Assembly: GCA_003483885.1 (NCBI GenBank)
Contig: DMXI01000105.1
Span: forward strand, 32,119 to 96,118
From: Microscillaceae bacterium
Lineage (GTDB): Bacteria > Bacteroidota > Bacteroidia > Cytophagales > Microscillaceae
DNA: 64,000 nucleotides
Reading direction: 5' to 3'
The notes beneath the pieces were generated by a model, which saw nothing but the letters and a program-made list of their open reading frames with translations, was not told the DNA's origin and searched no databases. Positions 35,901 to 45,005 of the stretch are shown here, one piece after another. The first letter of the stretch is position 1. Every line of letters begins with the position of its first letter. Position numbers and translations under genes: made by a program.

Positions 35901-36501
35901 CTTCAACTTTTCGCAGAGTCGTCAAAAGCAATTACTTACCAATGGCTTTGAAGCCACCAATCAAGAATCTTACGGGCTTACATTGAGACGTAATCTGGGT
36001 AAGATTTTTAACTTTAAGATTGAAGGAGCGGCCAATAACCAATATGTGCGCTCTGATTTTTTACAGAGCCGTAACTACAATATCATTAGTCGGGAAGCAA
36101 AACCCGAACTAGCCTTTCAACCCAACCCAGGTTTGCGTATCATTGGGTTTTATCGCCTTGCCGAAAAAAGAAACACCTTCCGAAATATAGAGACTGATAC
36201 CCTGGAAAATGCGCGTATTCAAGAGTTTGGAGTAGAGGTGAGATGGAACAAACTCGGTAATCGTAACATCGTAATGAATGTGCGAAACATTCAGATTGAT
36301 TACCAGGGCCAGTTAAACAATGCCGTTTCTTATGAACTATTAGAAGCTCTACAACCAGGCACCAATTGGCGATGGTCGGTCAATTGGCAACAGCGTTTGG
36401 GAAATGGTCTACAGCTTACCCTAATCTATGATGGGCGCCGAACTGCTAATGCCCCAACAGCCATCCATACTGGGCGAGCCCAAATTACCGCTTTGTTCTA
36501 A
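32989..36501 (+). CDS. Large outer-membrane protein, conserved in Bacteroidota
   Basis: A signal peptide (about 1-24, ending KAQ) is followed by more than 1100 residues dominated by alternating hydrophobic/polar beta-strands with many Asn, Gln and Asp. SLTRGLGVGNQQSVFVNSALNLQL and YKNVQGGLLEFDY are characteristic. A YLDG-K-LLKRGFNFDYTIDYNN-AEITF segment is of the kind found in large Bacteroidota surface proteins. It is distantly reminiscent of SprA-like barrels but shorter. Predicted to be an outer-membrane barrel with periplasmic plug; the function is unknown. No operon partner. Confidence 0.72.
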   Translation: MRFFLSHIFFSLMMVFIATITLKAQNLERCKWVKYSQKGIALDTLSLVNGSIKIKNQPNLRAIYDVSTNQVKFNQSFTDSVLVCYQVLPFLLNKKNFKRDIAEYNDTTKFDQNPYLRFKTVEKREEIFSTPGIQKSGSLTRGLGVGNQQSVFVNSALNLQLEGQLTKDVSVLATISDQQVPFQPEGNTQQIQEFDRVFIQFRHKGGSRLTVGDVVFRNQPSQFLKYYKNVQGGLLEFDYQAFPEEKQSQAKTKVGIALSKGKFASIWINNQLREGVQGPYRLPGPNGERFIIILANSEKVYLDGKLLKRGFNFDYTIDYNNAEITFNTNVVITQFSRVRVDFEYSDRNYNRTILTASHYQDYKKFTIFGNYYESTDSRNNPVGLTLSDNDIDLLAQAGDDPNLALVSSVDSVGFIENQILYRLQDTLVNGQVFPIYRYAPDSSGVFRISFTEIGPNRGDYRLLQTTANGRVFEWVAPVNGIPQGSFTPQRVVPTPTKRKMMTVGVAYNFTKQDRVYAEMAFSERDLNRFSDLDDEDNQGRAFKVGYINQGRKFHWGKGYQWLADISLEWDEATFLPIDRFRSVEFDRDWSINVDTSQVDDLIFKGKIGIKKDKNNQFIYEYNQRLRGTQVDGWQQKLDIAKRIGPWQLTTQGFLMRNQQTLQVNAAPAPVLSSWERFKGDLGYHHRWAVLGYNYSLDKNQVTVLASDSVIATAMNFEQHQWYLRNADSARIRWSVDYSLRYDNLPQEGKLIRNLESNTVNARLNARFNQNQQLGLIMTYRTINNLRDTTSNNDLNADNIMGRIDWNGFFFERALRSELTFATSTGRELRREFVFIQVINGQGTHTWRDDNGDGIQDLNEFYLAVNFDERNYIKVFTPTDQFIRAFTNNFNYRVSLRAPYSWRKSTSAPQVFLSKFSANTSWTIVRRLTDEDIYNRFVPFSNRIADQDLLSTREVVRSTLFFNRTNPAYGLTFNFSQSRQKQLLTNGFEATNQESYGLTLRRNLGKIFNFKIEGAANNQYVRSDFLQSRNYNIISREAKPELAFQPNPGLRIIGFYRLAEKRNTFRNIETDTLENARIQEFGVEVRWNKLGNRNIVMNVRNIQIDYQGQLNNAVSYELLEALQPGTNWRWSVNWQQRLGNGLQLTLIYDGRRTANAPTAIHTGRAQITALF

Positions 36502-36631
36502 GTATCAGTATGATTACTCATTTATGGTAGTTATTCAAACTTTCCCTTACGTTATCAGTTTTTATAGTGAGCTTTTTTTGTTAAAAAAGTCATAATATTT
36601 AAAACTTTTCTAAATAATAGTAGTTCTATCA

Positions 36632-36661
36632 TTGAAAATAATAGTAAAACTATTATATTTG
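36632..36661 (+). promoter_or_regulatory. Bacteroidota-consensus promoter with overlapping operator
   Basis: TTG (36632-36634), 19 bases, then TATATTTG (36654-36661): an exact match to TTG-N19-TAnnTTTG. A perfect 8+3+8 inverted repeat, ATAATAGT and ACTATTAT (36638-36656), fills the spacer and runs into the -7 box. A related unit lies 24 bases upstream (36612-36633). It is placed 80 bases before the exporter operon's first start codon, so a repressor could control that operon. Confidence 0.7.
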
Positions 36662-36742
36662 TTGTGAACAACTATTACAAAGTTGGCACTAACGAATTAG
36701 AATATAAAGCAATCATAAGAACAAGATAACTTTTGCACTATA

Positions 36743-38971
36743 ATGCAGACAAAGAACATAGAGCAAATAATAATTAAGTTAGCTGAAATTTACCAGCATA
36801 AATTTAGCCCTTTTGAATTGAGGGACAAACACGTAGAAGATATTCACTATGACGCCGATGAAGTAGGTACTTTTATAGATCATTTAATGGAAAAGGGGCA
36901 AAAAATTAATGTAGCCCTATTAAAAAACCACATAGCACCCGAAAATCTTGAGCAATTAATTCGCTCGGTACACTTTCCAGTGCTGGTATTTAGAAAATTA
37001 CCTGATAACGCATTTGCGCCAATTATCATTTATAATAATCAACGAAATCAAATTCAAGGTTTCGACTTTTGTGACGACTGCGTAAAATCAATGAAGGAGT
37101 TGATTGCCATCATTCCAGAATTGATTACTTACGAAAATTCACCTGATGTAAAGCTACAAAAGGAAATCATTTTGATTACTGCGTTTCCTTTACGCTACAT
37201 TATGGATGACTTTTACCGCAAAGATAATGTGGTAAAGAAAAAAGTTACGACTATCCAACGGTTTTTTCGCCTATTGCAAGGCGAACGGCGAATGATCGTT
37301 TTTATATATATATATGCCATTGCGGTTGGGCTTATCAGCCTTTCGTTACCTCTGGGAATCCAAGCGACTATTGGCTTGGTTTCCGGGGGAATGGTTTTCA
37401 GCTCCGTGATAGTGTTGATAGCCCTGGTAATATTAGGGGTGTTGGCAGGGGGCGGTCTGCAGATTATGCAGATTAGCTTGGTGGAGAACTTGCAACAGCG
37501 AATCTTTGCCAAAACAGCCTTCGAGTTTGCCTTTCGGATTCCGAAGGTAAAAATGGAGTCTTTATTAAAATATTACCCACCTGAATTACTCAACCGATTT
37601 TTTGATGTATTGACTTTACAAAAAGGTTTACCCAAACTTTTTGTAGATATAACAGGTGCTTTATTACAAATATTTTTTGGGTTATTATTGCTATCCTTAT
37701 ATCATCCTTCCTTCCTGGTATTTGCGCTAATATTAGTAGGAGTGGTTGTGGGTATTTTCTACCTTACAGGGCCCAAAGGTTTACGGACTAGTTTAAAAGA
37801 GTCGGACAATAAATACAAGGTCGCTTACTGGTTACAAGAATTGGCTCGTACAGTAGATTCATTTAAAATGGCTGGGCATACCAACTTGCCTTTGCAAAAA
37901 ATGGACGAGCACGTAAACAATTACCTACACTATCGTAAAAGTCACTTTAAGGTATTACTACTACAATTTGCCAACATTGTAATTTTCAAAACGATTATCA
38001 TTGGTGGCTTGTTAGTGTTAGGAACCTTCTTGGTAGTAGAAAGACAAATTACGTTGGGGCAGTTAGTAGCCTCAGAGGTAATCATCGTGTTAATTGTAAG
38101 TTCGGTAGAGAAGTTGATCGTGAGTATGGACACAGTATATGATATGCTCACTGCCGTGGAAAAAATTGCCAAAATTACCGATTTGCCTATTGAAAGAGCA
38201 TCAGGCTTACACGTTACCTTCAACGAATACGAAGGTGGAATGCACTTGAAGGCCAAAGACTTGAAATATAAGTACCCAGGAAACCAAGAATATACCTTGC
38301 AAGGAGTTGATTTTGAATTTACCCCAGGCGAAAGTATATGTATTGCAGGAGCAAACGATTCGGGTAAACATACCCTGATGAAAGTGATCACGGGTATTTT
38401 AGACGACTTTGAAGGGATTCTAACTGTCAATCATTTGTCTCAGCGAGATTTGAACTTGGTGGCTATGCGGGATAAAATCAGTAAAAACCTGACTCAGGAT
38501 GAGATTTTTGACGGAACCATTCTAGACAATGTAACGTTGGGCTGTACTGATGTAAATTACAAAGATGTGATCTGGGCCATTGAGAAAATCGGATTAGCCG
38601 ATTATATCAACTCATTACCTGAAGGTTTGTATACCCGTATTGGTTCAGCTGGCAAGAAGCTATCAGGAAGCGTAACTGCGAAAATTATTCTGGCTCGTTC
38701 GGTAGTATCCAGACCTAAACTGTTAATTATCAATGACTTCTCAGAGCATATTAGTCGTAAAGATAAAGTGAGAATTTTGAAATTCTTACAAGATAAGTCA
38801 AATGGTTGGACTTTAATTATCCTAAGTATTTCAGACGATCCGTTATTGTTTGAGTCTTGCGACAAGATTGTATTATTGAGTGGAGGAAAAGTGGCTGCTC
38901 AGGGGAGTTATCTAAGCTTAAAAGGGAATTTGAATTTTCAACGCCTGATCTTCAGGGACAAATTAACATAA
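36743..38971 (+). CDS. ABC exporter subunit with degenerate ATPase motifs
   Basis: N-terminal 170 residues are unassigned (not a clear C39 peptidase). Six membrane helices follow (about 190-480) and an ABC ATPase domain (about 510-742). Walker A reads GANDSGKHT, keeping Lys but with His for the usual Ser. The signature reads KLSGSVTAKI instead of LSGGQ. Walker B reads LLIINDFS, with the catalytic Glu replaced by Phe. The switch His appears to be Ser in IILSISDDP. A Q-loop Gln (TQDEIFDGTI) remains. Several catalytic residues are thus lost, and hydrolysis is doubtful. HlyD and TolC genes follow, as in a type I secretion system. Confidence 0.88.
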   Translation: MQTKNIEQIIIKLAEIYQHKFSPFELRDKHVEDIHYDADEVGTFIDHLMEKGQKINVALLKNHIAPENLEQLIRSVHFPVLVFRKLPDNAFAPIIIYNNQRNQIQGFDFCDDCVKSMKELIAIIPELITYENSPDVKLQKEIILITAFPLRYIMDDFYRKDNVVKKKVTTIQRFFRLLQGERRMIVFIYIYAIAVGLISLSLPLGIQATIGLVSGGMVFSSVIVLIALVILGVLAGGGLQIMQISLVENLQQRIFAKTAFEFAFRIPKVKMESLLKYYPPELLNRFFDVLTLQKGLPKLFVDITGALLQIFFGLLLLSLYHPSFLVFALILVGVVVGIFYLTGPKGLRTSLKESDNKYKVAYWLQELARTVDSFKMAGHTNLPLQKMDEHVNNYLHYRKSHFKVLLLQFANIVIFKTIIIGGLLVLGTFLVVERQITLGQLVASEVIIVLIVSSVEKLIVSMDTVYDMLTAVEKIAKITDLPIERASGLHVTFNEYEGGMHLKAKDLKYKYPGNQEYTLQGVDFEFTPGESICIAGANDSGKHTLMKVITGILDDFEGILTVNHLSQRDLNLVAMRDKISKNLTQDEIFDGTILDNVTLGCTDVNYKDVIWAIEKIGLADYINSLPEGLYTRIGSAGKKLSGSVTAKIILARSVVSRPKLLIINDFSEHISRKDKVRILKFLQDKSNGWTLIILSISDDPLLFESCDKIVLLSGGKVAAQGSYLSLKGNLNFQRLIFRDKLT

Positions 38972-39012
38972 AGTAGATACTAAATATCAACCATTAGAAA
39001 TTAGAATAGCGC

Positions 39013-40395
39013 ATGCTTGAAATATCAAATGAAAAAATTGACTATAGGGAGATCAATGAAAAAGTATATTCATTGAAGACACTAAGCCCTCCAAAAAATG
39101 CCCGGAGGCTGGCCTATATATTGGTCATTTTATTTGCAATGCTTATAGGAGTTTTATTTTTACCCTGGCAGCAAAATATTAATGCAACTGGGAAGGTCAC
39201 TGCTTTGAGACCAGCTGATCGTCCACAAGAAGTGCAATCTACCATTGCTGGACGTATCAAGGAGTGGAGAATTCAAGAAGGACAATTTGTAAACAAAGGG
39301 GATACTTTGGTAGTCATCACCGAGGTAAAAGCGGACTACTTTGATCCAGAATTACTCAAAAGACTGCAGGAACAAGTAGACGCTAAGAGAGAAGGTTTAC
39401 AAGCAAACCAAGGGAAAGTACAAGCCTTGGAGCAGCAAATTAACGCATTACGTAGTGCTCAGCGTTTTAGCTTAGACAAAGCAAACAATAAGTACCGACA
39501 AGCAAGACTTAAAGTAATTAGTGATAGTACCAATCTGGTAGCTGAGCGACAACAGTATAGCATTGCAAAAAGCCAGTTTTCACGTTACGATAGTTTGTAT
39601 CGCAACGATGGGCTAATTTCCAGAACAGACTGGGAAAAGCGTCAACTGAAACTACAAAATACTTATGCGAAGGTCATTGCTTTACAAAATAAGCTGTTGA
39701 TCTCTAGAAATGAATTAATCAATGCCCGTATTCAGTTAAATTCATTAACTGCCGAATACGATAGTAAAATATCAAAATCTCAGTCAGAGAGAAGTTCTAC
39801 CTTGGCTTATGTGGCTGGTTCAAGAGGTGATTTGTCTAAACTGAGAAACAAGTATGCGAATATTGAGATTCGTAATCAACAATATTTTATCCTGGCCCCT
39901 CAGGATGGTTATCTCGTAAGAGCTCAAAAATCAGGGGTAGGAGAAATGTTAAAAGAAAATGAAGCGATTGCCACCATTATGCCTGCGGCACCTTCTATTG
40001 CAGTAGAACTGATGGTAAAGGCTCGCGATGTGCCCTTGATTGCCAAAGGAAGACACGTGCGAATTGAGTTTGATGGTTGGCCTGCACTTCAGGTTTCAGG
40101 TTGGCCTAGTGTGTCAGTAGGTACTTTTGGTGGTGAGGTAAAAGTAATAGATTATGTTATAAGTAAAGGCGGTAAATACAGGTTATTGGTAACACCAGAC
40201 CCCAAACGTGATGGCAATTGGCCAAAGCAACTAAGGGTCGGATCAGGAGTTTATGGTTGGGTTATGCTAAACGATGTGCCTATTTGGTACGAGTTATGGC
40301 GACAGCTAAATGGTTTCCCTCCGAGTTTATATGAGGAGCCAGGAGAAGGTGATAAAGAAGAGAAGAAAACCAAAAAGGCTGAGAAGAGTAAGTAA
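39013..40395 (+). CDS. HlyD-family membrane fusion protein
   Basis: One membrane helix (about 34-52), then a lipoyl-like half (EVQSTIAGRIKEWRIQEGQFVNKGDTL), a long coiled coil (about 110-290) and the second half (FILAPQDGYLVRAQKSGVGEMLKENEAIATI), followed by a beta-barrel domain. It would bridge the inner-membrane ABC subunit and the TolC channel. It lies 41 bases after the ABC gene, and the TolC gene starts 31 bases after it. The C-terminus is rich in Glu and Lys. Confidence 0.92.
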   Translation: MLEISNEKIDYREINEKVYSLKTLSPPKNARRLAYILVILFAMLIGVLFLPWQQNINATGKVTALRPADRPQEVQSTIAGRIKEWRIQEGQFVNKGDTLVVITEVKADYFDPELLKRLQEQVDAKREGLQANQGKVQALEQQINALRSAQRFSLDKANNKYRQARLKVISDSTNLVAERQQYSIAKSQFSRYDSLYRNDGLISRTDWEKRQLKLQNTYAKVIALQNKLLISRNELINARIQLNSLTAEYDSKISKSQSERSSTLAYVAGSRGDLSKLRNKYANIEIRNQQYFILAPQDGYLVRAQKSGVGEMLKENEAIATIMPAAPSIAVELMVKARDVPLIAKGRHVRIEFDGWPALQVSGWPSVSVGTFGGEVKVIDYVISKGGKYRLLVTPDPKRDGNWPKQLRVGSGVYGWVMLNDVPIWYELWRQLNGFPPSLYEEPGEGDKEEKKTKKAEKSK

Positions 40396-40426
40396 GAATG
40401 AGTGTGAGACCAAAAAACCTGAAAAA

Positions 40427-41878
40427 ATGCACATTAAAGCTTTTATATATGCTACGCTAACTTTACTGATAGGTAGCCCTGGATTACTCAGGGCGCAAAT
40501 ATCAGAAGCACTGGCACTAGATACTTATAATAAAACCCGGACGGTGCTAACGTTCACTTATTTTTACAAACAGATATTGGAAAATCATCCGATTGTAAAA
40601 CAGGCAAATTTGATGAACGACGCTGCCCGACAAAAATTAAGAGAAACCAGAGGAGCTGGATTTGATCCAAAACTGAAATCTGATTTCTCTCGAAAAGAGT
40701 TCAAAACTACTGACTATTTCAATATTTGGAAAACGACACTTAGTTTACCGTTGCCTATTGGAAAAGTTGAGGCTGGTTACGAAAGAATGAATGGGGTGTT
40801 TTTGAACCCTGAAAATACTTTGCCTAACAATGGGTTAGGCTTTGTGGGAATCTCTATTCCATTGGCCCGAGGCATTGTAACCAATGTGCGAAGAGCCACT
40901 TTGCGACAAGCAAAAAATATGATAGAGATGGCCAAGGCAGATCGCCAAGAGTTGGTCAATGAGGTAATATTGCAAGCAGTAACGGCTTACTGGGACTGGT
41001 ACCTTACCCATCGTCAGTACTTGCTTGTGAGGGAAGGTTACAAATTAGCCGATTTGCGGTTTAGAGCAGTGAAGCAAAGAGTTGGGATTGGAGAATTGGC
41101 AGGTATTGATTCGGTAAAGGCGAAAATTACGTGGCAAAAGCGAAAGTATGAGCTACAAGATTTACAAGTAAAAGCTGAAAACACTCGAATCCAATTGTCA
41201 AATTTTCTATGGGGGGATAATAATTTACCCTTGGAAATTTCGGGCAACATGATACCCGCAGACCAAGTACCTTATTCAATGGATCAAACCCCTACTTTGG
41301 GTAAGCTCCTGGACTTGGCGCAAACCCATCCAGCATTGATTAGCTTGGGGTTTGAACAAAAAAATCTAAGGGTGGAGGAGCGTTTGCAGCGTGACCAGAT
41401 GAAACCTAAAATGGATTTGAAATATCAAATATTGACAAATCCAGTTGGAACAGCCCAGGACAAAGCAATTCCAGTGGCTTTTCAGGAGAATTATAAGGTA
41501 GGTTTTAGTTTTGAGTTTCCATTGTTTTTGCGCAAGGCTAGTGGTAAAACACAGCAAATACGCATCAAACAAAGTCAGACTGAATTGAAAATTGCGAACA
41601 AACAACGGGAAATTCGCAATAAGGTAGTCACTTATTTTAATCAATTGAATAACACCCGGGAATTGATCACCATTCAAAGAGATATGGTTACCAATTATGA
41701 AATACTAAGAAGGGGTGAATTGAGAAAGTTTAATATTGGTGAGAGTACTTTGTTTTTGGTAAACACACGTGAAAATCAATTGATTGAATCGCGGATGAAG
41801 TTAGCAAAATTAGAAGCCAAATATCATCAGTACTATGCCAAGCTCCGGTGGGCTACTGGACAGAGTCCTGTTGAATAA
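40427..41878 (+). CDS. TolC-family outer-membrane efflux protein
   Basis: The ATG at 40427 gives a signal peptide (about 1-24, ending LLRAQ); an open frame from 40310 overlaps the HlyD gene and lacks a signal, so it is not chosen. The rest has TolC/OEP helices: FYKQILENHPIVKQANLM at the start and repeats such as LLDLAQTHPALISLGFEQKNLRVEERLQRDQMKP. It completes a three-gene exporter operon. The substrate is not encoded nearby in a recognisable way. Confidence 0.9.
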   Translation: MHIKAFIYATLTLLIGSPGLLRAQISEALALDTYNKTRTVLTFTYFYKQILENHPIVKQANLMNDAARQKLRETRGAGFDPKLKSDFSRKEFKTTDYFNIWKTTLSLPLPIGKVEAGYERMNGVFLNPENTLPNNGLGFVGISIPLARGIVTNVRRATLRQAKNMIEMAKADRQELVNEVILQAVTAYWDWYLTHRQYLLVREGYKLADLRFRAVKQRVGIGELAGIDSVKAKITWQKRKYELQDLQVKAENTRIQLSNFLWGDNNLPLEISGNMIPADQVPYSMDQTPTLGKLLDLAQTHPALISLGFEQKNLRVEERLQRDQMKPKMDLKYQILTNPVGTAQDKAIPVAFQENYKVGFSFEFPLFLRKASGKTQQIRIKQSQTELKIANKQREIRNKVVTYFNQLNNTRELITIQRDMVTNYEILRRGELRKFNIGESTLFLVNTRENQLIESRMKLAKLEAKYHQYYAKLRWATGQSPVE

Positions 41879-42016
41879 AAATACAAAACAAAAACAAAAG
41901 GATTATAAAAGACAGAAATAACCCGAATAGGGAAAAACATTAAAAAGAAGGTAAAATACACGAAAAAGAACAAACGACCTTTATGTTAGCTTATATTCTA
42001 ATTTCAAACCAAAGAG

Positions 42017-42050
42017 CCCGAAGGATTTTCCTTCGGGATTCTTTTTTTTA
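42017..42050 (+). terminator. Strong hairpin terminator of the exporter operon
   Basis: CCCGAAGGA pairs perfectly with TCCTTCGGG around TTT, followed by ATTC and a long T-tract. The rest of 41879-42190 is AT-rich and carries the promoter region of fabF. Confidence 0.92.
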
Positions 42051-42190
42051 GCCAAAATATGAATATTTCTATGAACAGTATTCCTTAATTATTTTTAACG
42101 TTGTATATTCGCCGCCAGAGTTTGGGTTATTGCTATTGTAATACCCTCTTATACAGTAACTTGGTGTCCAAATCTCACACATTCGATAGT

Positions 42191-43447
42191 ATGCAATCAA
42201 TCAAAAGAGTAGTAATTACTGGCCTTGGAGCTTTAACACCCATTGGAAACGATGTGGAAACTTATTGGAATAATTTATTAAATGGAGTGTCAGGCGCTGG
42301 TGAAATCACCAGATTTGATCCTGCCAAATTTAAGACTCGCTTTGCATGTGAAATCAAAAACTTTGATCCTCTGGATTACTTTGATAAAAGAGAAGCCCGA
42401 AGGATGGATTCATTCAGTCAATATGGAATGATTGCCGTAGAAGAAGCCATCAAAGATGCTGGTTTAAACTTTGATAAAGTAAGTACCGACCGCATGGGGG
42501 TTATTTTTTCCAGTAGTATTGGAGGCTTTGAAACTTTTGAGAAGGGAGTAAAAGAATATGTAGAGAAACAACATATCCCAAGGTTTAGTCCTTTTTTCGT
42601 AACCCGGGTTTTGGCCAATAGCATTGCTGGGAGTTTATCAATCAAATATGGCTTACAAGGAGTAAACTATTGCCCGCTTACTGCTTGTGCTTCTTCTAAT
42701 CAAGGACTCATTCACGCTTTCAACTATATTAAATGGGGCAAAGGTGATATCTTTATTTCGGGCGGTTCGGAAGCGCCCATTACCGAAGCTTCTATTGGAG
42801 GTTTCAACACGATTCACTCTCTCTCTACCAATAACGAAGACTTTGCGCATGCATCACGCCCTTTTGATAAAGCAAGAGATGGATTTGTGATGGGAGAAGG
42901 TGCTGCCGCCTTAATTGTTGAGAGCCTTGAAAGTGCCCAACGAAGAGGTGCGAAGATTTATGCTGAAATCGTAGGTGGAGGAGAAACCGCTGATGCGTAT
43001 CATATCACCAGGACTCACCCTGAAGGACGAGGGGCTTATTTAGCCATGAAAGAGGCCATGAATGAAGGCAATATCAACCCTAACGAAGTAGATTATATCA
43101 ACTTGCATGCTACTTCTACACCTGTGGGGGATATTTCAGAGGTAAATGCCATTGAGAGAGCTTTTGCTGATAAAAAAGATATCTTGCACGCCAGTGCTAC
43201 CAAGTCTATGACGGGGCATTTGTTAGGAGCTGCTGGAGCTGTTGAAGCCATTACTACTTGCTTGGCTACGCATACTGACCAAATTCCACCTACCATCAAT
43301 ACGCAAGAAGTAGACGAACGAGTACCCGAGCGTGTAAACCTTACTTTAGGAAAATCGATCCAAAAGAAGGTTAATTATGCTTTGAATAACAGTTTTGGTT
43401 TTGGTGGGCACTGTGCCTCGTTGATAATGAAAAAATTTGAAGAATAG
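42191..43447 (+). CDS. fabF: Beta-ketoacyl-ACP synthase II (FabF)
   Basis: The ATG at 42191 (MQSIKRVVITGLG) gives 418 residues, the usual length; an upstream start at 42101 would add 30 residues without homology. The nucleophile is C166 in TACASSN, and the His pair lies in HATSTPVGD and SMTGHLLGAAG, with NSFGFGGHCAS at the end. It elongates acyl-ACP in fatty acid synthesis. It is not next to acpP or rnc as in many Bacteroidota, so it may be an additional copy. It ends at the bidirectional terminator 43472-43505. Confidence 0.95.
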   Translation: MQSIKRVVITGLGALTPIGNDVETYWNNLLNGVSGAGEITRFDPAKFKTRFACEIKNFDPLDYFDKREARRMDSFSQYGMIAVEEAIKDAGLNFDKVSTDRMGVIFSSSIGGFETFEKGVKEYVEKQHIPRFSPFFVTRVLANSIAGSLSIKYGLQGVNYCPLTACASSNQGLIHAFNYIKWGKGDIFISGGSEAPITEASIGGFNTIHSLSTNNEDFAHASRPFDKARDGFVMGEGAAALIVESLESAQRRGAKIYAEIVGGGETADAYHITRTHPEGRGAYLAMKEAMNEGNINPNEVDYINLHATSTPVGDISEVNAIERAFADKKDILHASATKSMTGHLLGAAGAVEAITTCLATHTDQIPPTINTQEVDERVPERVNLTLGKSIQKKVNYALNNSFGFGGHCASLIMKKFEE

Positions 43448-43471
43448 ACCTATTTGAAATAAAAAAATTAG

Positions 43472-43505
43472 AAAGCCCTACCAATCATTGATTGAGTAGG
43501 GCTTT
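43472..43505. terminator. Bidirectional terminator
   Basis: AAAGCCCTAC pairs with GTAGGGCTTT; A- and T-rich flanks lie on both sides. It serves fabF (+) and the outer-membrane barrel gene (-). Confidence 0.88.
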
Positions 43506-43509
43506 GCTT

Positions 43510-44799
43510 TTATCTTTTAAAAAACCTTCCAGGGTAAAATACCAATTGGATTAAGTTGTATTCTAGTTGGCTAAAATCAAACTTCTGCCCGTCTACGTCA
43601 AAAGATGAGAGGGGGTACCAGCGTAAGTTGGTTCTTAAAATCCAAGCTTCATCTGTTTTACCAGGTACAATGTCCCATCCAAATGTAACACCTGGTTCCA
43701 CTTTTCTGGAGATGATTTCCCGAGTACCAAGCTCGATTTTTTCTGAGTATTTGAAATGATCGTAGGCTACATTCAAGCCAATATAAGGAGCAAAACCGCT
43801 ATAATCAGTTAAAAACTTATTGACTTCGAGAAGCAAAGACGTTTTCTGAATAGTTTGTTCAGTTCCGTAACCTTTAGTCTCATAGGTTGGATTTCGAAAT
43901 GATAAGGCTGTAAATAAATTGGCTTTATTAAACTGATAACCCAAGGCAATGTCAAAATAACTTTGGGAACTTAATTGATTTTGTAAATGAGGGAAGTTTT
44001 GCTCATTAAAAGTTGATTTTTCGAGTGAGAAAGAAACAGAAGGGCCAATGCCCACAAAGAAATCGCCAAAACGGGTAGCACTTGTACTGACTTTAGAAAT
44101 GGTGGGATAATTATTCCATTTTTTCTGGAGTTTTGGATCTACATTTTTAGATGATTCAAATGAATAAGCTAAACCTGCATAAAAACTATATTTTGGAGTA
44201 TTGATGTCAGCAAAGGTAGTTTTGGTAATTGGGTAACGCCACTTATTATCCTGAAAATAGCGAGCGCCTACCCGTACGGCAAAATTTTTATAACCATACA
44301 ATAAGCCAACTTCTGGCACTAATAAAAAATCTTTGTAATGTTCGGGTTGATTTTCTTCAGGTTTGATGATTTGTTTAAAAGTTAAAGCAGACCAACCTAG
44401 CCCAACGTAAGGCCTTATTCGGCCTTCTCGAAATGCCCAAGGGAAAAATCGTACTCCAGTAGCTACTGAATGATTCATCTCAAAGCTGGTATCTTCATTT
44501 GGATTAAGTATTTGATTGAGATTACTCAATGGAAAAGTAACATAGAATTCGGCATGTCCCCAAAAATGAAAACCACCCCAATTGAGATAAGGATTCAAGG
44601 AAGCAGAATTTTCAAAGGTTTGTATGGCATTATTGACTAAACGTTTGCCTTGAAAAGCAGGAAAATAACTTCCTCCTAATTCAAAATAAGTCTTGGCAAA
44701 ATCGAGTCTTTTTTTCTTAGCTTTGGTTAAAGTATCAGTTTGCCCTATTGCTTGACAAGCCCATAATAGTAGGCACATGGTTATAAATGATCGTTTCAT
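43510..44799 (-). CDS. Outer-membrane beta-barrel protein
   Basis: A signal peptide (about 1-19, ending AIGQ) is followed by about 400 residues of amphipathic strands ending in an aromatic-basic tail (LVFYPGRFFKR). Two similar halves are visible, each beginning with an aromatic surface-strand motif (FELGGSYFPAF; DFFVGIGPSVSF), consistent with a duplicated barrel unit. There is no known function. The minus-strand upstream region carries TACTTTTG, a possible -7 element. Confidence 0.75.
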   Translation of the reverse strand: MKRSFITMCLLLWACQAIGQTDTLTKAKKKRLDFAKTYFELGGSYFPAFQGKRLVNNAIQTFENSASLNPYLNWGGFHFWGHAEFYVTFPLSNLNQILNPNEDTSFEMNHSVATGVRFFPWAFREGRIRPYVGLGWSALTFKQIIKPEENQPEHYKDFLLVPEVGLLYGYKNFAVRVGARYFQDNKWRYPITKTTFADINTPKYSFYAGLAYSFESSKNVDPKLQKKWNNYPTISKVSTSATRFGDFFVGIGPSVSFSLEKSTFNEQNFPHLQNQLSSQSYFDIALGYQFNKANLFTALSFRNPTYETKGYGTEQTIQKTSLLLEVNKFLTDYSGFAPYIGLNVAYDHFKYSEKIELGTREIISRKVEPGVTFGWDIVPGKTDEAWILRTNLRWYPLSSFDVDGQKFDFSQLEYNLIQLVFYPGRFFKR

Positions 44800-45005
44800 G
44801 CGTTGATTTGAATTTAAAAAAATGATATTGCAATGGTGGGCAATTTTGAGGGTAGGCGCAATCGGGAATTGGTATGAAAAAACAGTTTAGATAAAACTTG
44901 GGGCAAAAGTAAAAAGTGATCAAAAAAATGTTAACTCATTGATTATTAGTGTTTTTTAAGGTAAACAATCAATGTTTATTGTCTAAAAAAACTTAAATGC
45001 TTTGA

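Noticed and set aside
40310..40426. An N-terminal extension of the TolC-family gene
   Set aside because: It overlaps the HlyD gene and lacks a signal peptide; the ATG at 40427 begins a clean signal peptide.
42101..42190. Thirty extra residues before FabF
   Set aside because: They have no similarity to FabF, and the ATG at 42191 gives the normal length.
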